Source of the DNA: an uncultured Alphaproteobacteria bacterium
Lineage (GTDB): Bacteria; Pseudomonadota; Alphaproteobacteria; Rhodobacterales; Rhodobacteraceae
Length of the DNA stretch: 64,000 nucleotides
Reading direction: 5' to 3'
Assembly: GCA_902596605.1 (NCBI GenBank)
Contig: CACJUU010000008.1
Location: 1-64,000, forward strand
A program made the position numbers and the translations under genes. Position 1 is the stretch's first letter. Each line of letters starts with the position of its first letter. The notes beneath the pieces were generated by a model. That model was not told the origin of the DNA. It saw only the letters and a program-made list of their open reading frames with translations, and did no database searches. Shown piece by piece: positions 33,877 to 43,688 of the stretch.

Positions 33877-35298
33877 ATGGCAGGAAAAGAATTTTTAGAG
33901 TCGATTGAAATCAATTTCAAGCAAGCTATAAAATTTTTAAACAGTAATAAATCAGAGAGTGTTTTAACTGACGATCTTGCAGAACAAATTATGCAAGCAA
34001 ATTCAACTTATTTAGTAAGATTTGGCGTTAGATTAAGGAATAAAGTTTATACATTTCAAGGCTATAGATCAGTACACTCCGATCACTTTGAACCTGTTAA
34101 AGGAGGCATAAGGTACGATTTAGATGTAAATCAAGAGGAAGTTGAGGCTTTAGCAGCTCTTATGACTTATAAGTGTTCGCTTGTTGAGGTACCTTTCGGG
34201 GGATCAAAAGGTGGTCTAATCATTGACCCGAAAGAATGGAGTGCGGAAGAACTAGAAAAAATTACCCGACGATTTACTCAAGAACTGGCTAAAAGAGATT
34301 TAATTCATCCATCACAGAATGTACCAGCACCTGATGTGGGAACTGGGGAACGAGAAATGGCCTGGATGGCAGACGAATATAGGAGATTGAACCCCACGGA
34401 TTTAAATGCATGGGCCTGCGTTACTGGAAAACCTGTAAGCAAAGGAGGGATTGCTGGCAGAACTGAAGCTACTGGGCGTGGCGTGAAATACGCACTAAAC
34501 GCATTCTTTGACTGTAAAATTGATTTAGAAAAAACTGGGCTCTCACCAGGGTTAAGTGGAAAGCGAGTAATAATACAGGGTCTCGGTAATGTTGGCTATC
34601 ATGCTGCACTATTTTTATCGAAAGAGGATGATGCAAAAATAACTCATGTTTTGGAACGGGATGGAGCTATAATAAATGAACAAGGGATCGATATCCAGAA
34701 ATTACGAGACCATATAATAAAAAATGGCTCAATAAAAGGCTATCCGGGGTTTACCGATAAAGGGCCAGAGCTTCTGGAAGCTGATGCCGATATTTTGATT
34801 CCTGCAGCAATGGAGTTGGTAATAACTGAAGAAAATGCTGCAAGAATTAAGGCTCCTTTAATCATCGAAGCAGCAAACGGACCAATATCGTCCAATGCTG
34901 ATAAGATATTAAATAAAAATAGTAAAATTATTATTCCAGATTTATATGCAAATGCTGGAGGAGTTACAGTTAGCTACTTCGAATGGATCAAAAATTTAAG
35001 CAGAATAAGATTTGGTAGACTACAAAGACGTGCGCAAGAAAACCAACTGTCTTCTTTAATCAGTGGAATTGAGTCTATGACTAAGGAAAAGTTTTCTGAC
35101 GATTTTAAAAAAGAGATTGTTAAAGGCGATTCAGAGCTCGATTTAGTAAGATCAGGACTGGAAGATACTATGCGAACTACATATGATGTAATAAGTGCTC
35201 GTTGGAACTCAGATACAGATATTCCTGACCTGCGCACTGCCGCTATGATGGTTTCGATAAGTAGAGTAGCTAGCACCTATTCAACGTTAGGCATTTGA
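33877..35298 (+). CDS. gdhA: NAD(P)-dependent glutamate dehydrogenase
   Basis: A 473-residue Glu/Leu/Phe/Val dehydrogenase. KGGIRYD near 72-78, the GGSKGGL catalytic lysine region, PAPDVGTGEREMAWM, the Rossmann GLGNVGYHAA and EAANGP segments are all present. The extra C-terminal helix region from about 400 on (KNLSRIRFGRL) is of the longer bacterial type. It interconverts glutamate with 2-oxoglutarate and ammonia. It stands alone on the plus strand with a GGGGAA ribosome site before ATG. Leucine dehydrogenase is excluded by length and by the GGIRY pattern. Confidence 0.86.
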   Translation: MAGKEFLESIEINFKQAIKFLNSNKSESVLTDDLAEQIMQANSTYLVRFGVRLRNKVYTFQGYRSVHSDHFEPVKGGIRYDLDVNQEEVEALAALMTYKCSLVEVPFGGSKGGLIIDPKEWSAEELEKITRRFTQELAKRDLIHPSQNVPAPDVGTGEREMAWMADEYRRLNPTDLNAWACVTGKPVSKGGIAGRTEATGRGVKYALNAFFDCKIDLEKTGLSPGLSGKRVIIQGLGNVGYHAALFLSKEDDAKITHVLERDGAIINEQGIDIQKLRDHIIKNGSIKGYPGFTDKGPELLEADADILIPAAMELVITEENAARIKAPLIIEAANGPISSNADKILNKNSKIIIPDLYANAGGVTVSYFEWIKNLSRIRFGRLQRRAQENQLSSLISGIESMTKEKFSDDFKKEIVKGDSELDLVRSGLEDTMRTTYDVISARWNSDTDIPDLRTAAMMVSISRVASTYSTLGI

Positions 35299-35328
35299 TA
35301 AATTATCAATGTTTATGCATCTAATCGC

Positions 35329-36093
35329 TTACATTCTACTTTCTCTGATGTCAGAAATAATTAGTTCAAGCTCCTCTAAAGGCACAAAGCCCGGAAAAAA
35401 TTTATCCTCGATAATAAATAAAGGTGTGCCAGAAAAACCTATTCGTCTTGCTAGTGCATTTGACTTTGCTATATGGTTTATAACGAATTCACTCTCCATG
35501 TCTTTTTTTAAGCTGGAGACATCAATCTTTAAATTTTTTGCTATTTCAAAAATTTTAGCCTCTGTTAAGCTGCCCTCTTTCATAAGCCTCCAATGATATT
35601 CTTTGTACTTACCCTGTGCGATCGCTGCTAAAGCAGCTTTTGCGGCAATAATGCTATTATTGTTCAAAATGGGCCACTCACGGGGTATAAACTTTATATT
35701 CTCATCAGATTTTATTAAATCTTGAAGGTCCTTTGCGGCAGTTTTGCAATAAGGACAGTTATAATCGAAGAATTCAATAATTGTTATATCTCCGTCTGGA
35801 TTACCAATAACAACCGTATCTTCAGTGTCAGTTAGTTCTGAGCTATATTCTCTAATTTGCTTAGAGACAATATCATTCCTTTTTTGTTCTTCTCTAGCTT
35901 GTAGAATTCTAGAAGCCTCTCGCAGTATTTCAGGATTTTCGAGCAATGCTTCCAGTGCTAACTTTTTTATTGTTGCCATCTCATTTTCTGAAAAGTTGTT
36001 GTCTCTTTTATCTTGAGCAAATAAAGGTATGGTTACAAAAACATAAACTACGAATAAGATGGTGTATGAGATACATTTAAGCTTCATAAGCAT
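35329..36093 (-). CDS. DsbA-family periplasmic thiol oxidoreductase
   Basis: A 254-residue thioredoxin-fold protein with a signal peptide (to about AQD) and an N-terminal helical extension (40-90) seen in the Com1/BdbD-type DsbA group. The active site is C113-P-Y-C116 and the cis-proline loop is GTP near 224. It would oxidise or isomerise disulfides of secreted proteins. Its start overlaps the M20 peptidase stop by 1 nt (TAATG), so the two are translated together. A second ATG two codons in is equally possible. Confidence 0.88.
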   Translation of the reverse strand: MLMKLKCISYTILFVVYVFVTIPLFAQDKRDNNFSENEMATIKKLALEALLENPEILREASRILQAREEQKRNDIVSKQIREYSSELTDTEDTVVIGNPDGDITIIEFFDYNCPYCKTAAKDLQDLIKSDENIKFIPREWPILNNNSIIAAKAALAAIAQGKYKEYHWRLMKEGSLTEAKIFEIAKNLKIDVSSLKKDMESEFVINHIAKSNALARRIGFSGTPLFIIEDKFFPGFVPLEELELIISDIRESRM

Positions 36094-37472
36094 TAGGAAC
36101 TAAGGCTCCCAATCTTATGAAATAATTGTCGATATGCCTCCTGCCCTTTATAAAAGCTAGATAATCGGAAAAATTCATTAGGCGCATGCCAGTTTTCGTC
36201 ATTAAGTTGAAAAGAAAATGTTGTAGTATAGACGCCTAAAAATCGGTAAAAAGCAGAAAGAATGGGAATTGAGCCTCCAACTCTTATAATATATGGATCT
36301 TTTCCATAAATATTTTTAAGTACCTCTTTTGCCAATTTCATTGAATTCAAGTCACTGGGGATTAATAAGGGATCGCCTTCATCTTGAAGCGGTATAACCT
36401 TACCAGTGACTCCCGATGGCAGGTGTTTTTCAACATGTTTTTCAATCTTTTTAAGTATCTCTTTTGGTTTTTGATCTGCTACTAAACGACAAGTTATTTT
36501 TGCAAAGGCTTTCGAAGGTAGAACCGTTTTAGTACCTGCTCCTTGATAACCACCCGAAATACCATTTAAATCAATAGTAGGGCGTGCGCTTACTCGCTCT
36601 AATGGTGTATAGCCAATTTCACCATCTAAACAAATGGCGCCAGTCTGTTCTACAAATTTTTTCTCATCAAAAGGAACTCTTGATATCTCCTCTTTGTCTT
36701 TAGAAGTAAGAGGAATAACTTCATCATAAAAACCTTCAACAGCGATCTCTCCGTTATCATTCTTCATGGAAGCGATCAATTGTGATAATGCCATTACAGG
36801 GTTTGCAATCGCCGCACCATATATACCCGAATGCTTGTCGGTATCTGGACCAGTTACCTCAATATCAAAACCTAAAATACCTTTATAAGCTACTGCTAAT
36901 TCACACTCATCTTCAGAAAACTGGCCACCATCAGCTGAAAAAATCATGTCACAGGTCAGTTTGTTGACATTTTTGGAAACAAATTCAGGCATGTTTGGTG
37001 AGGCCACTTCTTCTTCCCCTTCAAAAATGAATTTGATGTTGAACGGGAAAGTCTCCGACGTTTTAAATATTGACTCAAACACAACGATAGGTATGAACAT
37101 GGAACCCTTATCATCAGAAGCTCCTCTCCCAAAAATTTTGTTATCTTTAATAATCGGTTTGAAGGGATCAATATCCCACAAGTCAAGCGGATCTACAGGT
37201 TGAACATCATAATGACCATATATAAGTACCGTAGGTTTATCACTTCCGGCATGCAACCAATCACCATAAACTGCAGGTTGCCCACCAGTATCCATTAGCT
37301 CCACATTCTCTATGCCAGCTTTTAACATTCGCTCTTTTAACCAGGCCGCAGCTCTTTGAACGTCTTTAGAATGTTCTGGCAGAGCAGCAATCGAAGGTAT
37401 AGATATAAAATCTAACAAATCATTATTAAATTTTTCTCTATTTTCTGTTAGATATTTTTGATCATTTTCCAT
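36093..37472 (-). CDS. M20 family metallodipeptidase
   Basis: A 459-residue zinc peptidase of the M20/carnosinase-like type. YGHYDVQPVD holds the first metal histidine and catalytic aspartate; RGASDDKGS holds the bridging aspartate; FEGEEEVASP the general base glutamate; FSADGG and the C-terminal NENWHAPNEFF the remaining ligands. A dimerisation domain lies at about 215-330. No signal peptide. Likely cleaves dipeptides in the cytosol. It is separated by 146 AT-rich bases from soeC upstream, which probably contains its promoter. Confidence 0.87.
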   Translation of the reverse strand: MENDQKYLTENREKFNNDLLDFISIPSIAALPEHSKDVQRAAAWLKERMLKAGIENVELMDTGGQPAVYGDWLHAGSDKPTVLIYGHYDVQPVDPLDLWDIDPFKPIIKDNKIFGRGASDDKGSMFIPIVVFESIFKTSETFPFNIKFIFEGEEEVASPNMPEFVSKNVNKLTCDMIFSADGGQFSEDECELAVAYKGILGFDIEVTGPDTDKHSGIYGAAIANPVMALSQLIASMKNDNGEIAVEGFYDEVIPLTSKDKEEISRVPFDEKKFVEQTGAICLDGEIGYTPLERVSARPTIDLNGISGGYQGAGTKTVLPSKAFAKITCRLVADQKPKEILKKIEKHVEKHLPSGVTGKVIPLQDEGDPLLIPSDLNSMKLAKEVLKNIYGKDPYIIRVGGSIPILSAFYRFLGVYTTTFSFQLNDENWHAPNEFFRLSSFYKGQEAYRQLFHKIGSLSS

Positions 37473-37618
37473 TATTTAAGCAACCTTCTTACCATCTATC
37501 CTAGACAACTTAATATGTTATACGTTCAAATTTATTTAAAGTAACTTTTTTATTAAGTAAACGAAGTTAGTTTATCTAAACAAACATTAATAAAGCAAAC
37601 CTTATACTCAATTAGTAT

Positions 37619-38491
37619 TTAATTGTAATAGAAACTAACCGAATGTTTAGCCTCAGCAAAAAATAACCATCTTGAAAAATAAATTCCTACAAAATGAATC
37701 CCTATCACTAAAACGCTAATGCTAAAGTTACCAGGAAACATTAAAATTAATGACATTGGCAAAACAAATGCCGCAAAGAAAGAGATATATCTTATTTTTA
37801 TCGCATGTTTCCTAGCAACTTTATAAACCATCTCATTAAGCAAATAGTTTCTATTAGTATGAGCAACGTCAAAAGCTCTGATATCTTCATTTTTACTAAA
37901 TCCCAAAGCGGTACCAACACTCGTTTCTTTATGTATAAAACTTTGGTCAGCAATATACCAAAACAAGACTTGAAGAACTCCAAAAATCAATAGCAAAACT
38001 AAGCTAGCGTAATCCAATAATAGAATTGAGCCACCTGCCAAAGCTGTAAAAATAAAAAGAGCAGGCGTAAACATATTATTCCAAGATGGAACGGTTTTTA
38101 ACTGTACATAAATCATGGAAGTAGTAAAAATAGTAAATAAAGATAGAAGAAATAATATAATGCCAACCTCGTTGATATATCGATTTTGTACAAAAACCCA
38201 ACCAATGTTTCCCACAACAATCGATAGGCAGAAGATCGAGGAAATTGCCTCTCGACTTAGCCAGCTAGTTTGCCATTGAGACATGGATTTGATTGCATTT
38301 TTTTTGTTTGCAAGATGAAAAAAAGAGGAAATCAATCCGATAATTGAAAAAAAAAGACCAATTACAGAAAAAATCACAATATCACCTGCGCTGATCTGGC
38401 TCAAAAATTGTAGCAGTCCAACAATTGAAATCAGCCCAAAACCGAAACCAGAAAGAACAGTAAAAAGGATTATTGATGGAGCAGGATGCAT
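37619..38491 (-). CDS. soeC: SoeC / DmsC-like membrane anchor subunit
   Basis: A 290-residue membrane protein with about eight hydrophobic segments, DmsC/NrfD-related (MHPAPSIILFTVLSGFGFG start is typical). It would carry electrons from the iron-sulfur subunit to quinone in the inner membrane. The start overlaps the SoeB stop by 1 nt. Last gene of the soe operon. The assignment to the sulfite-oxidising complex rather than DMSO reductase rests on the catalytic subunit and on xsc nearby. Confidence 0.82.
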   Translation of the reverse strand: MHPAPSIILFTVLSGFGFGLISIVGLLQFLSQISAGDIVIFSVIGLFFSIIGLISSFFHLANKKNAIKSMSQWQTSWLSREAISSIFCLSIVVGNIGWVFVQNRYINEVGIILFLLSLFTIFTTSMIYVQLKTVPSWNNMFTPALFIFTALAGGSILLLDYASLVLLLIFGVLQVLFWYIADQSFIHKETSVGTALGFSKNEDIRAFDVAHTNRNYLLNEMVYKVARKHAIKIRYISFFAAFVLPMSLILMFPGNFSISVLVIGIHFVGIYFSRWLFFAEAKHSVSFYYN

Positions 38492-39234
38492 TAGAATTTA
38501 CTAAGAGCTCTATCCACCCAACCAAGTAGCCCTGTAGCATCTGTTTCCTCCTCAACAACTGACCCAACAGAGCTGACAGCATCCTTAGACTTTATTCTAG
38601 GAAGTAGATATTTATTAACCGGTTTTGTTTGCATTTCAGGCATAAGATCAACTCCACCTCTCTCTCTGACCTTCTTTGAAACGTCTGAATTAGGGTCATT
38701 GAAATCACCAAATGCTCTTGCGCCAGTGGGACAACTCTTTACACACACGGGCACTCTGTCCTCTGGTGGAAGCTCTTCACTATAAATTCTATCAACACAC
38801 AAAGTACACTTTTTCATCACACCGCTTACTAAATCTAGCTCTCGAGCTCCATAGGGACACGCCCAAGCACAAAGCCCACAGCCCATGCAATCATCTTCAT
38901 TAACAAGAACTATCCCATCTTCTTCTCTCTTGTAACTTGCTCCCGTCGGGCAAACAGTCACACAAGGTGCATCTTCACAGTGAAGGCAAGATCTTGGAAA
39001 GTAAAACGTCTCAGCTTCATTCGTGCTGCTGTTTTCTCTCTCATATGAATGAACTCGATTTAAAAAAGTACCAACTGGATCCTTCTGATGAGAGTTGATA
39101 TCACTTAACTGCTTTTCGTCTCCTGATGAATTCCACTCTTTACAACTCACTACACATCCGTGGCATCCAACACAAGTGTCAAGATCAATTAGAAGCCCTA
39201 ATTTTTTATCTTCGCATTTAGGTAATTTTGTCAA
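38491..39234 (-). CDS. soeB: SoeB / DmsB-like [4Fe-4S] electron transfer subunit
   Basis: A 247-residue ferredoxin-like protein with four cysteine clusters: CVGCHGCVVSC, CLHCEDAPCVTVC, CMGCGLCAWAC and CTLCVDRI with CVKSCPTGA. This is the four-cluster subunit of the DMSO reductase family. It starts 7 nt after the catalytic subunit stop. No Tat signal, in keeping with a complex facing the cytoplasm. Confidence 0.85.
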   Translation of the reverse strand: MTKLPKCEDKKLGLLIDLDTCVGCHGCVVSCKEWNSSGDEKQLSDINSHQKDPVGTFLNRVHSYERENSSTNEAETFYFPRSCLHCEDAPCVTVCPTGASYKREEDGIVLVNEDDCMGCGLCAWACPYGARELDLVSGVMKKCTLCVDRIYSEELPPEDRVPVCVKSCPTGARAFGDFNDPNSDVSKKVRERGGVDLMPEMQTKPVNKYLLPRIKSKDAVSSVGSVVEEETDATGLLGWVDRALSKF

Positions 39235-39241
39235 TTCTTAC

Positions 39242-42040
39242 TCATTTCTTTTTATCTACCCCAACATTTACAGGAGAGCTCAATACTGGAAACTGCGGGA
39301 GAGATACCTTACTGGGATTATCCACCTTCTCAATGTTAACCAATAGGTCATACCATGCAGCTTGTCCAGTAATAGGATCAGAATTACTATATCTGTAGCC
39401 GCTATCATTCTTGGGCAAAAGATCAGAAATGAGATGATTTATTATAAAACCTTCATTAGCCTCCTCCACATTTTCATCTAGAGCCCAAGATCCTTTTCTT
39501 TTGCCAATTGCGTTCCATGTCCATACTGTATCTTCATTCTGGCTCTTCATAAGCGCGACCGGAACAACTATTGATGAATTTTCCGACGTCAATATTGCCC
39601 AGTCTCCATCTTTGAAATCCTTTTCTTTCCAAATACCTTTAGACACAAATAATTTGTTAGAACCATGAATTTGTCTCAACCAAACATTCTGACTGCCCCA
39701 ACTATGATACATCGCTGCGGGTCTCTGTGTAATTGCATGTATTGGATATTGTTTGACTTTTTTTGGATCATGATTTGACCACCAAATTGGTAATGGATCC
39801 ATTTTTTCGTCAATTCTATTAAACAAATGCTTCTGAGGTTTCAAATTATCTGGCAAATGCTGGTAATTTTGCAACTTTGCTAGTGGTTCTAAATATATTT
39901 GAAAGACAAAAGGCTCTTCTTTATCGTAGAAACCCATTTCAACAGCCCACTTTTGATATGCTTTATTCCATGGTTTATAATATTGGGCTTCGTCGGGGAT
40001 TTTTTCACTCCAAAAACCTCCATTCTTTATATAATTTTCAATTTGATCTAAGCTAATGTCTCCTCGGCCAACATCTGTATTAGTCTCACCTCTAAATCCT
40101 GCTAAGGGCCCAATGCCCGGGCGTCTCTGATGTTTCTGCATGTAATCAGCGTAATCCTCATATAATGGCCGCTTGTCGCTGTCTACCATTCCTGGTAGCT
40201 CCAGCATAACGCCAAGTTGCAGCAAAACATCTTGAAAACTTCTCACATCTCTATCTGGCTTAACAACTGGCCAGCGTATTGCATCACTAACTTGATCGGG
40301 CTCACCTATAGGCCGATCCAATAACGATATACAATCATATCTTTCTAAATATGTCGTATCCGGCAAAATAAGATCAGCGTAGGCAACAGTCTCTGAGTAA
40401 TAGCTATCGGAGTATATTATCCTAGGAATTCTATATGTGCCTGTTTCAGGGTCTCGTTCTGTTAATTTCTTGATTGTTTCCTCAGTATTCATAGAGGAAT
40501 TCCATGCCATATTCGCCATGTAGAGAAATAAAGTATCTATTTTATAAGGATCTCCACTGTGACAGTTAGATATTACAGTATGCATTAATCCATGTGAAGA
40601 CATAGGGTTTTCCCATGTAAAACCTTTATCAATTCTTGCTGGCTTACCATCCTCAGTATAAGCTAAGTCTTCGGGTCCACTTATATACCCAAGATGAGGT
40701 CCATCTAATTCACTATCAGGACTAAATTTAAAATGTGGTCTAGGGTGCGCATCAAACGGCTTAGGATAAGGCGGTTTATACCGAAATCCACCTGGAACAT
40801 CAACGCTACCAATTAAAATTTGAAGCAAGTGTATAGCTCGGCAGGTTTGGAATCCATTGGAGTGCGCTGAAATACCCCTCATCGCATGGAAACTAACCGG
40901 CCTGCCGGTGAACCCCGACCTTTTTTCCCCTCTAAAGTCTACCCAACTTTGATCAATGTATATTGACTTGTTAAACGCAGTTGTAGCTATATCATCGGCC
41001 AACCTTAATATTTGCTCTTCCTTCAATCCGCACTGCGGTGCAACTAATTTTGGAGAATATGCGTTATCCAAATATTTTTCAGTTAACAAACTAAATACAG
41101 TCTTATAGGAACCATTTTCATTTTTATAAGACTTGGTCAAAGACGGCCTCACTCCCTTATCTGAAAATCTCTTTAATTCACCGGAAAAATGATCTATTAC
41201 AAGAGGGCAGCCTTCTTTATCCTTTAAAAACAATCCATTACTCTCATTAGTTGATGTAATGCTCACAAGGAATGGTGAATTTGTAAAACTTTGCAAATAA
41301 TCTAAATCAATTTTTTTCTTTTTAAGCAGTGTATGCACAATCGAAAGAACCAAGAGGCCATCGGTTCCTGGGCGTATCCCTAACCATTGATCTGCAACTG
41401 AATTATAGCCAGTCCTAACTGGATTAATTGCGATAACTTTTGCACCTCTATTTTTCAACTTTCCTAACCCTCTTTTAATAGGATTACTATCATGATCTTC
41501 TGCCACACCAAAAAGAAGCATTAGCTCTGTTTTATCCCAATCAGGAGAACCAAATTCCCAAAATGAACCTCCAATAGTATAAATACCTGCAGCAGCCATA
41601 TTTACAGAACAAAAACCGCCATGAGCTGCGTAGTTGGGTGTGCCAAACTTTTGTGCCCACCAACCAGTAAATGACTGAGATTGATCTCGACCAGTATAAA
41701 AGACGAGTTTTTCTGGCGATTTTTTACGAATGGGAGATAACCACTCAACCGCTATCTTAAGAGCCTCATCCCAGGATATCTCTTCAAACTTCCCCTCTCC
41801 ACGCTCACCAACCCTACGTAGTGGCTTTTTTAGCCTAGAGGCTGCTTTATGCTGAAAAATACCAGAAGCGCCTTTCGCACATAAAACACCCTTATTTACT
41901 GGATGATCTCTATTACCTTCTATATGAACTACTTCATTGTCTTTTATATGCACATCAATGCCACAGCGACATGCACACATATAACAAGTCGTTTTAGAAA
42001 CTTTTACAAGGCTTTCAGTGGCGTAAACTTCTTTATCCAT
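39242..42040 (-). CDS. soeA: SoeA-like molybdopterin sulfite dehydrogenase catalytic subunit
   Basis: A 932-residue DMSO-reductase-superfamily enzyme. The N-terminal [4Fe-4S] site is C19-x2-C22-x3-C26-x27-C54, and C144 in GGFCSVN stands where family members carry the molybdenum ligand. There is no twin-arginine signal, so it is cytoplasmic as in SoeABC rather than periplasmic as in DmsA. SoeABC oxidises sulfite to sulfate and feeds quinone. Support for this role over tetrathionate, polysulfide or DMSO reductase comes from the missing signal, the subunit set and the sulfite-releasing Xsc encoded 3.6 kb away. The name is therefore a reasoned assignment. Confidence 0.78.
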   Translation of the reverse strand: MDKEVYATESLVKVSKTTCYMCACRCGIDVHIKDNEVVHIEGNRDHPVNKGVLCAKGASGIFQHKAASRLKKPLRRVGERGEGKFEEISWDEALKIAVEWLSPIRKKSPEKLVFYTGRDQSQSFTGWWAQKFGTPNYAAHGGFCSVNMAAAGIYTIGGSFWEFGSPDWDKTELMLLFGVAEDHDSNPIKRGLGKLKNRGAKVIAINPVRTGYNSVADQWLGIRPGTDGLLVLSIVHTLLKKKKIDLDYLQSFTNSPFLVSITSTNESNGLFLKDKEGCPLVIDHFSGELKRFSDKGVRPSLTKSYKNENGSYKTVFSLLTEKYLDNAYSPKLVAPQCGLKEEQILRLADDIATTAFNKSIYIDQSWVDFRGEKRSGFTGRPVSFHAMRGISAHSNGFQTCRAIHLLQILIGSVDVPGGFRYKPPYPKPFDAHPRPHFKFSPDSELDGPHLGYISGPEDLAYTEDGKPARIDKGFTWENPMSSHGLMHTVISNCHSGDPYKIDTLFLYMANMAWNSSMNTEETIKKLTERDPETGTYRIPRIIYSDSYYSETVAYADLILPDTTYLERYDCISLLDRPIGEPDQVSDAIRWPVVKPDRDVRSFQDVLLQLGVMLELPGMVDSDKRPLYEDYADYMQKHQRRPGIGPLAGFRGETNTDVGRGDISLDQIENYIKNGGFWSEKIPDEAQYYKPWNKAYQKWAVEMGFYDKEEPFVFQIYLEPLAKLQNYQHLPDNLKPQKHLFNRIDEKMDPLPIWWSNHDPKKVKQYPIHAITQRPAAMYHSWGSQNVWLRQIHGSNKLFVSKGIWKEKDFKDGDWAILTSENSSIVVPVALMKSQNEDTVWTWNAIGKRKGSWALDENVEEANEGFIINHLISDLLPKNDSGYRYSNSDPITGQAAWYDLLVNIEKVDNPSKVSLPQFPVLSSPVNVGVDKKK

Positions 42041-42054
42041 ATTTTTCTTTTAGA

Positions 42055-42282
42055 TTAATCTTTAGTATTTATTTCTATTAATTTTTGGTCTTCATCGACC
42101 ATTTCGCCTTCAACTACAAAAATAGAGACAACCGAGCCAGAAACATTTGAAACAACGGGGATTTCCATTTTCATAGATTCAATAACTATCACGTCTTGAC
42201 CAGATTCAACAACATCCCCAACTTTACAATTAATTTTCCAAATCGATCCTGATATTTCTGACGAAAGAATAGCTCTTCCCAT
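42055..42282 (-). CDS. Orphan biotinyl-domain carrier protein
   Basis: A 75-residue single biotin-attachment domain starting at ATG 42282, which has AGGGG upstream (a start at 42297 would overlap that site). The acceptor is K38 in IESMKMEIP, 37 residues from the C-terminus, the usual placement for a biotin carrier rather than a lipoyl domain. It lies 14 nt before soeA on the same strand, so it leads the soeABC transcript. No biotin carboxylase or carboxyltransferase is encoded within reach. It could serve a carboxylase elsewhere, or have been recruited for something else. Confidence 0.8.
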   Translation of the reverse strand: MGRAILSSEISGSIWKINCKVGDVVESGQDVIVIESMKMEIPVVSNVSGSVVSIFVVEGEMVDEDQKLIEINTKD

Positions 42283-42383
42283 TGTGTTTCCCCTCAATAA
42301 ATGAATTACAACCTAACGTAATTAAAAAATATTTAAAAGATTTAAAAAAAATATTAACATAAAAATTGTATTGGGAGAGTCAA

Positions 42384-43682
42384 ATGCAGGCACCTTCTTT
42401 TAAAAATAAAATAAATCCTGGCAAGGCCCCAGAAAAAATCAATGTTTTTTCTGAACCGACAGAACTAGCTCTAAAAGAATGGAATAATAAAGGCTTACAA
42501 TTGCCGGACGTATCTATAATTAATTCATATAGAAAAGAACAAGTCGTAACGCAATTAAAGAAGAACAGAGTCGATGCCATTTTGCTTTTTGACCCATTAA
42601 ATATTAGGTACGCAACTGGCACATCAAATATGCTTTTGTGGAATACACATAACCCTTTTAGATCCTGCTTAATTTTTGATGACGGCCACTGTATTCTTTG
42701 GGATTACCAAGAAAGCACGCATTATTTAGAATCCAATTATCTGTACGTCGATGAAGTTAGAACTGGCGCATCTATGTTTTATTTTGCAAAAGGAGATAAT
42801 GTGAAGTCTGCCGCTGAAGATTTTTCTCATCAAGTGAGTCAATTCTTCGAAAAAAAAAGAAAAAACAATAAGAAATTGGCGATAGATAAAATAATGCTCG
42901 ATGGGTTTAAAAGTCTAGAAAGTAGAGACTTTAAAATCGAAAATGGAGAAAAAATAATGGAGCATGCGCGATCTATAAAATCTGCCGAAGAGATAAAAGC
43001 TATGAGATGCTCTATTTCGGCATGTGAAACCTCAATACATGTTATGGAGAAAGAAACAAAGCCAGGTATGACTGAAAATGATATCTGGTCAATTCTTCAT
43101 TCGGAAAACATTAAAAGAGGTGGAGAGTGGATTGAAACTCGATTACTCTCGTCCGGTACCAAAACAAACCCCTGGTTTCAGGAATGTGGCTCTAGAATAC
43201 TTCAGAATAATGAAATAGTGGCTTTTGATACTGATCTAGTTGGTTGTTACTCGATTTGCACTGATATTTCTAGAACATGGTGGATAGGAGACCAAGAGCC
43301 AACAAAGGAAATGAAACAAGATTATCAAATAGCATTGGAACATATCCAAAAGAATGCTGAACTTGTTGCTCCTGGTGTTCACTTTAAAGATTTAACCTTT
43401 AAAGGACATCAACTTGATGATATGTATAAAAAACAACAATACAGTTGCAGGTTTCACGGTGTTGGGCTATGCGACGAGTTTCCTCTGATAACATATCCAG
43501 AGGACTATGAAGAGGGTGCATTTGACTATGTCCTTCAGCCAGGAATGACGTTATGTGTAGAGGCATTAATCAGCCGTGAAAACGGCGAATTTTCAATTAA
43601 GCTTGAAGATCAATTACTTGTGACAGATAGTGGATTTGAAAATCTTACCTCTTATCCATTCGACGAAAAGTTTCTAAATTAA
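42384..43682 (+). CDS. dddP: DMSP lyase DddP
   Basis: A 432-residue M24-fold metalloenzyme started at ATG 42384, with GGAG 6 nt upstream; a TTG at 42366 precedes that site. It follows the Roseovarius/Ruegeria DddP pattern closely (DPLNIRYATGTSNM, HNPFRSCL, ENIKRGGEWIETRLL, NPWFQECG). Metal ligands D282, D284, D294, H358, E393 and E408 are spaced +2, +10, +64, +35, +15, the spacing I recall for the R. lacuscaerulensis enzyme. It splits dimethylsulfoniopropionate to DMS and acrylate. Divergent from the biotinyl-soe operon across 101 bases. Distinction from ordinary Xaa-Pro peptidase is supported by the conserved WNTHNPF and FQECG segments. Confidence 0.93.
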   Translation: MQAPSFKNKINPGKAPEKINVFSEPTELALKEWNNKGLQLPDVSIINSYRKEQVVTQLKKNRVDAILLFDPLNIRYATGTSNMLLWNTHNPFRSCLIFDDGHCILWDYQESTHYLESNYLYVDEVRTGASMFYFAKGDNVKSAAEDFSHQVSQFFEKKRKNNKKLAIDKIMLDGFKSLESRDFKIENGEKIMEHARSIKSAEEIKAMRCSISACETSIHVMEKETKPGMTENDIWSILHSENIKRGGEWIETRLLSSGTKTNPWFQECGSRILQNNEIVAFDTDLVGCYSICTDISRTWWIGDQEPTKEMKQDYQIALEHIQKNAELVAPGVHFKDLTFKGHQLDDMYKKQQYSCRFHGVGLCDEFPLITYPEDYEEGAFDYVLQPGMTLCVEALISRENGEFSIKLEDQLLVTDSGFENLTSYPFDEKFLN

Positions 43683-43688
43683 TTCTCT

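Noticed and set aside
35309..35596. Plus-strand frame of 95 codons after the glutamate dehydrogenase gene
   Set aside because: It lies opposite the dsbA-like gene whose active site and cis-proline are intact; low-complexity Ser/Lys product typical of antisense frames.
37619..42040. DmsABC dimethyl sulfoxide reductase as the identity of the molybdoenzyme operon
   Set aside because: The catalytic subunit has no twin-arginine signal and the context is sulfite-releasing sulfonate breakdown; SoeABC fits better, although phylogeny was not possible.
42298..42365. AT-rich ATTAAAAAATATTTAAA-type tracts in the divergent biotinyl/dddP spacer as an operator
   Set aside because: Simple A/T runs without clear dyad symmetry; may be a promoter UP-type region but no boundary can be drawn.
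42384..43682. Ordinary Xaa-Pro aminopeptidase or creatinase
   Set aside because: Motifs outside the metal site and exact ligand spacing follow DMSP lyase DddP rather than the peptidases.
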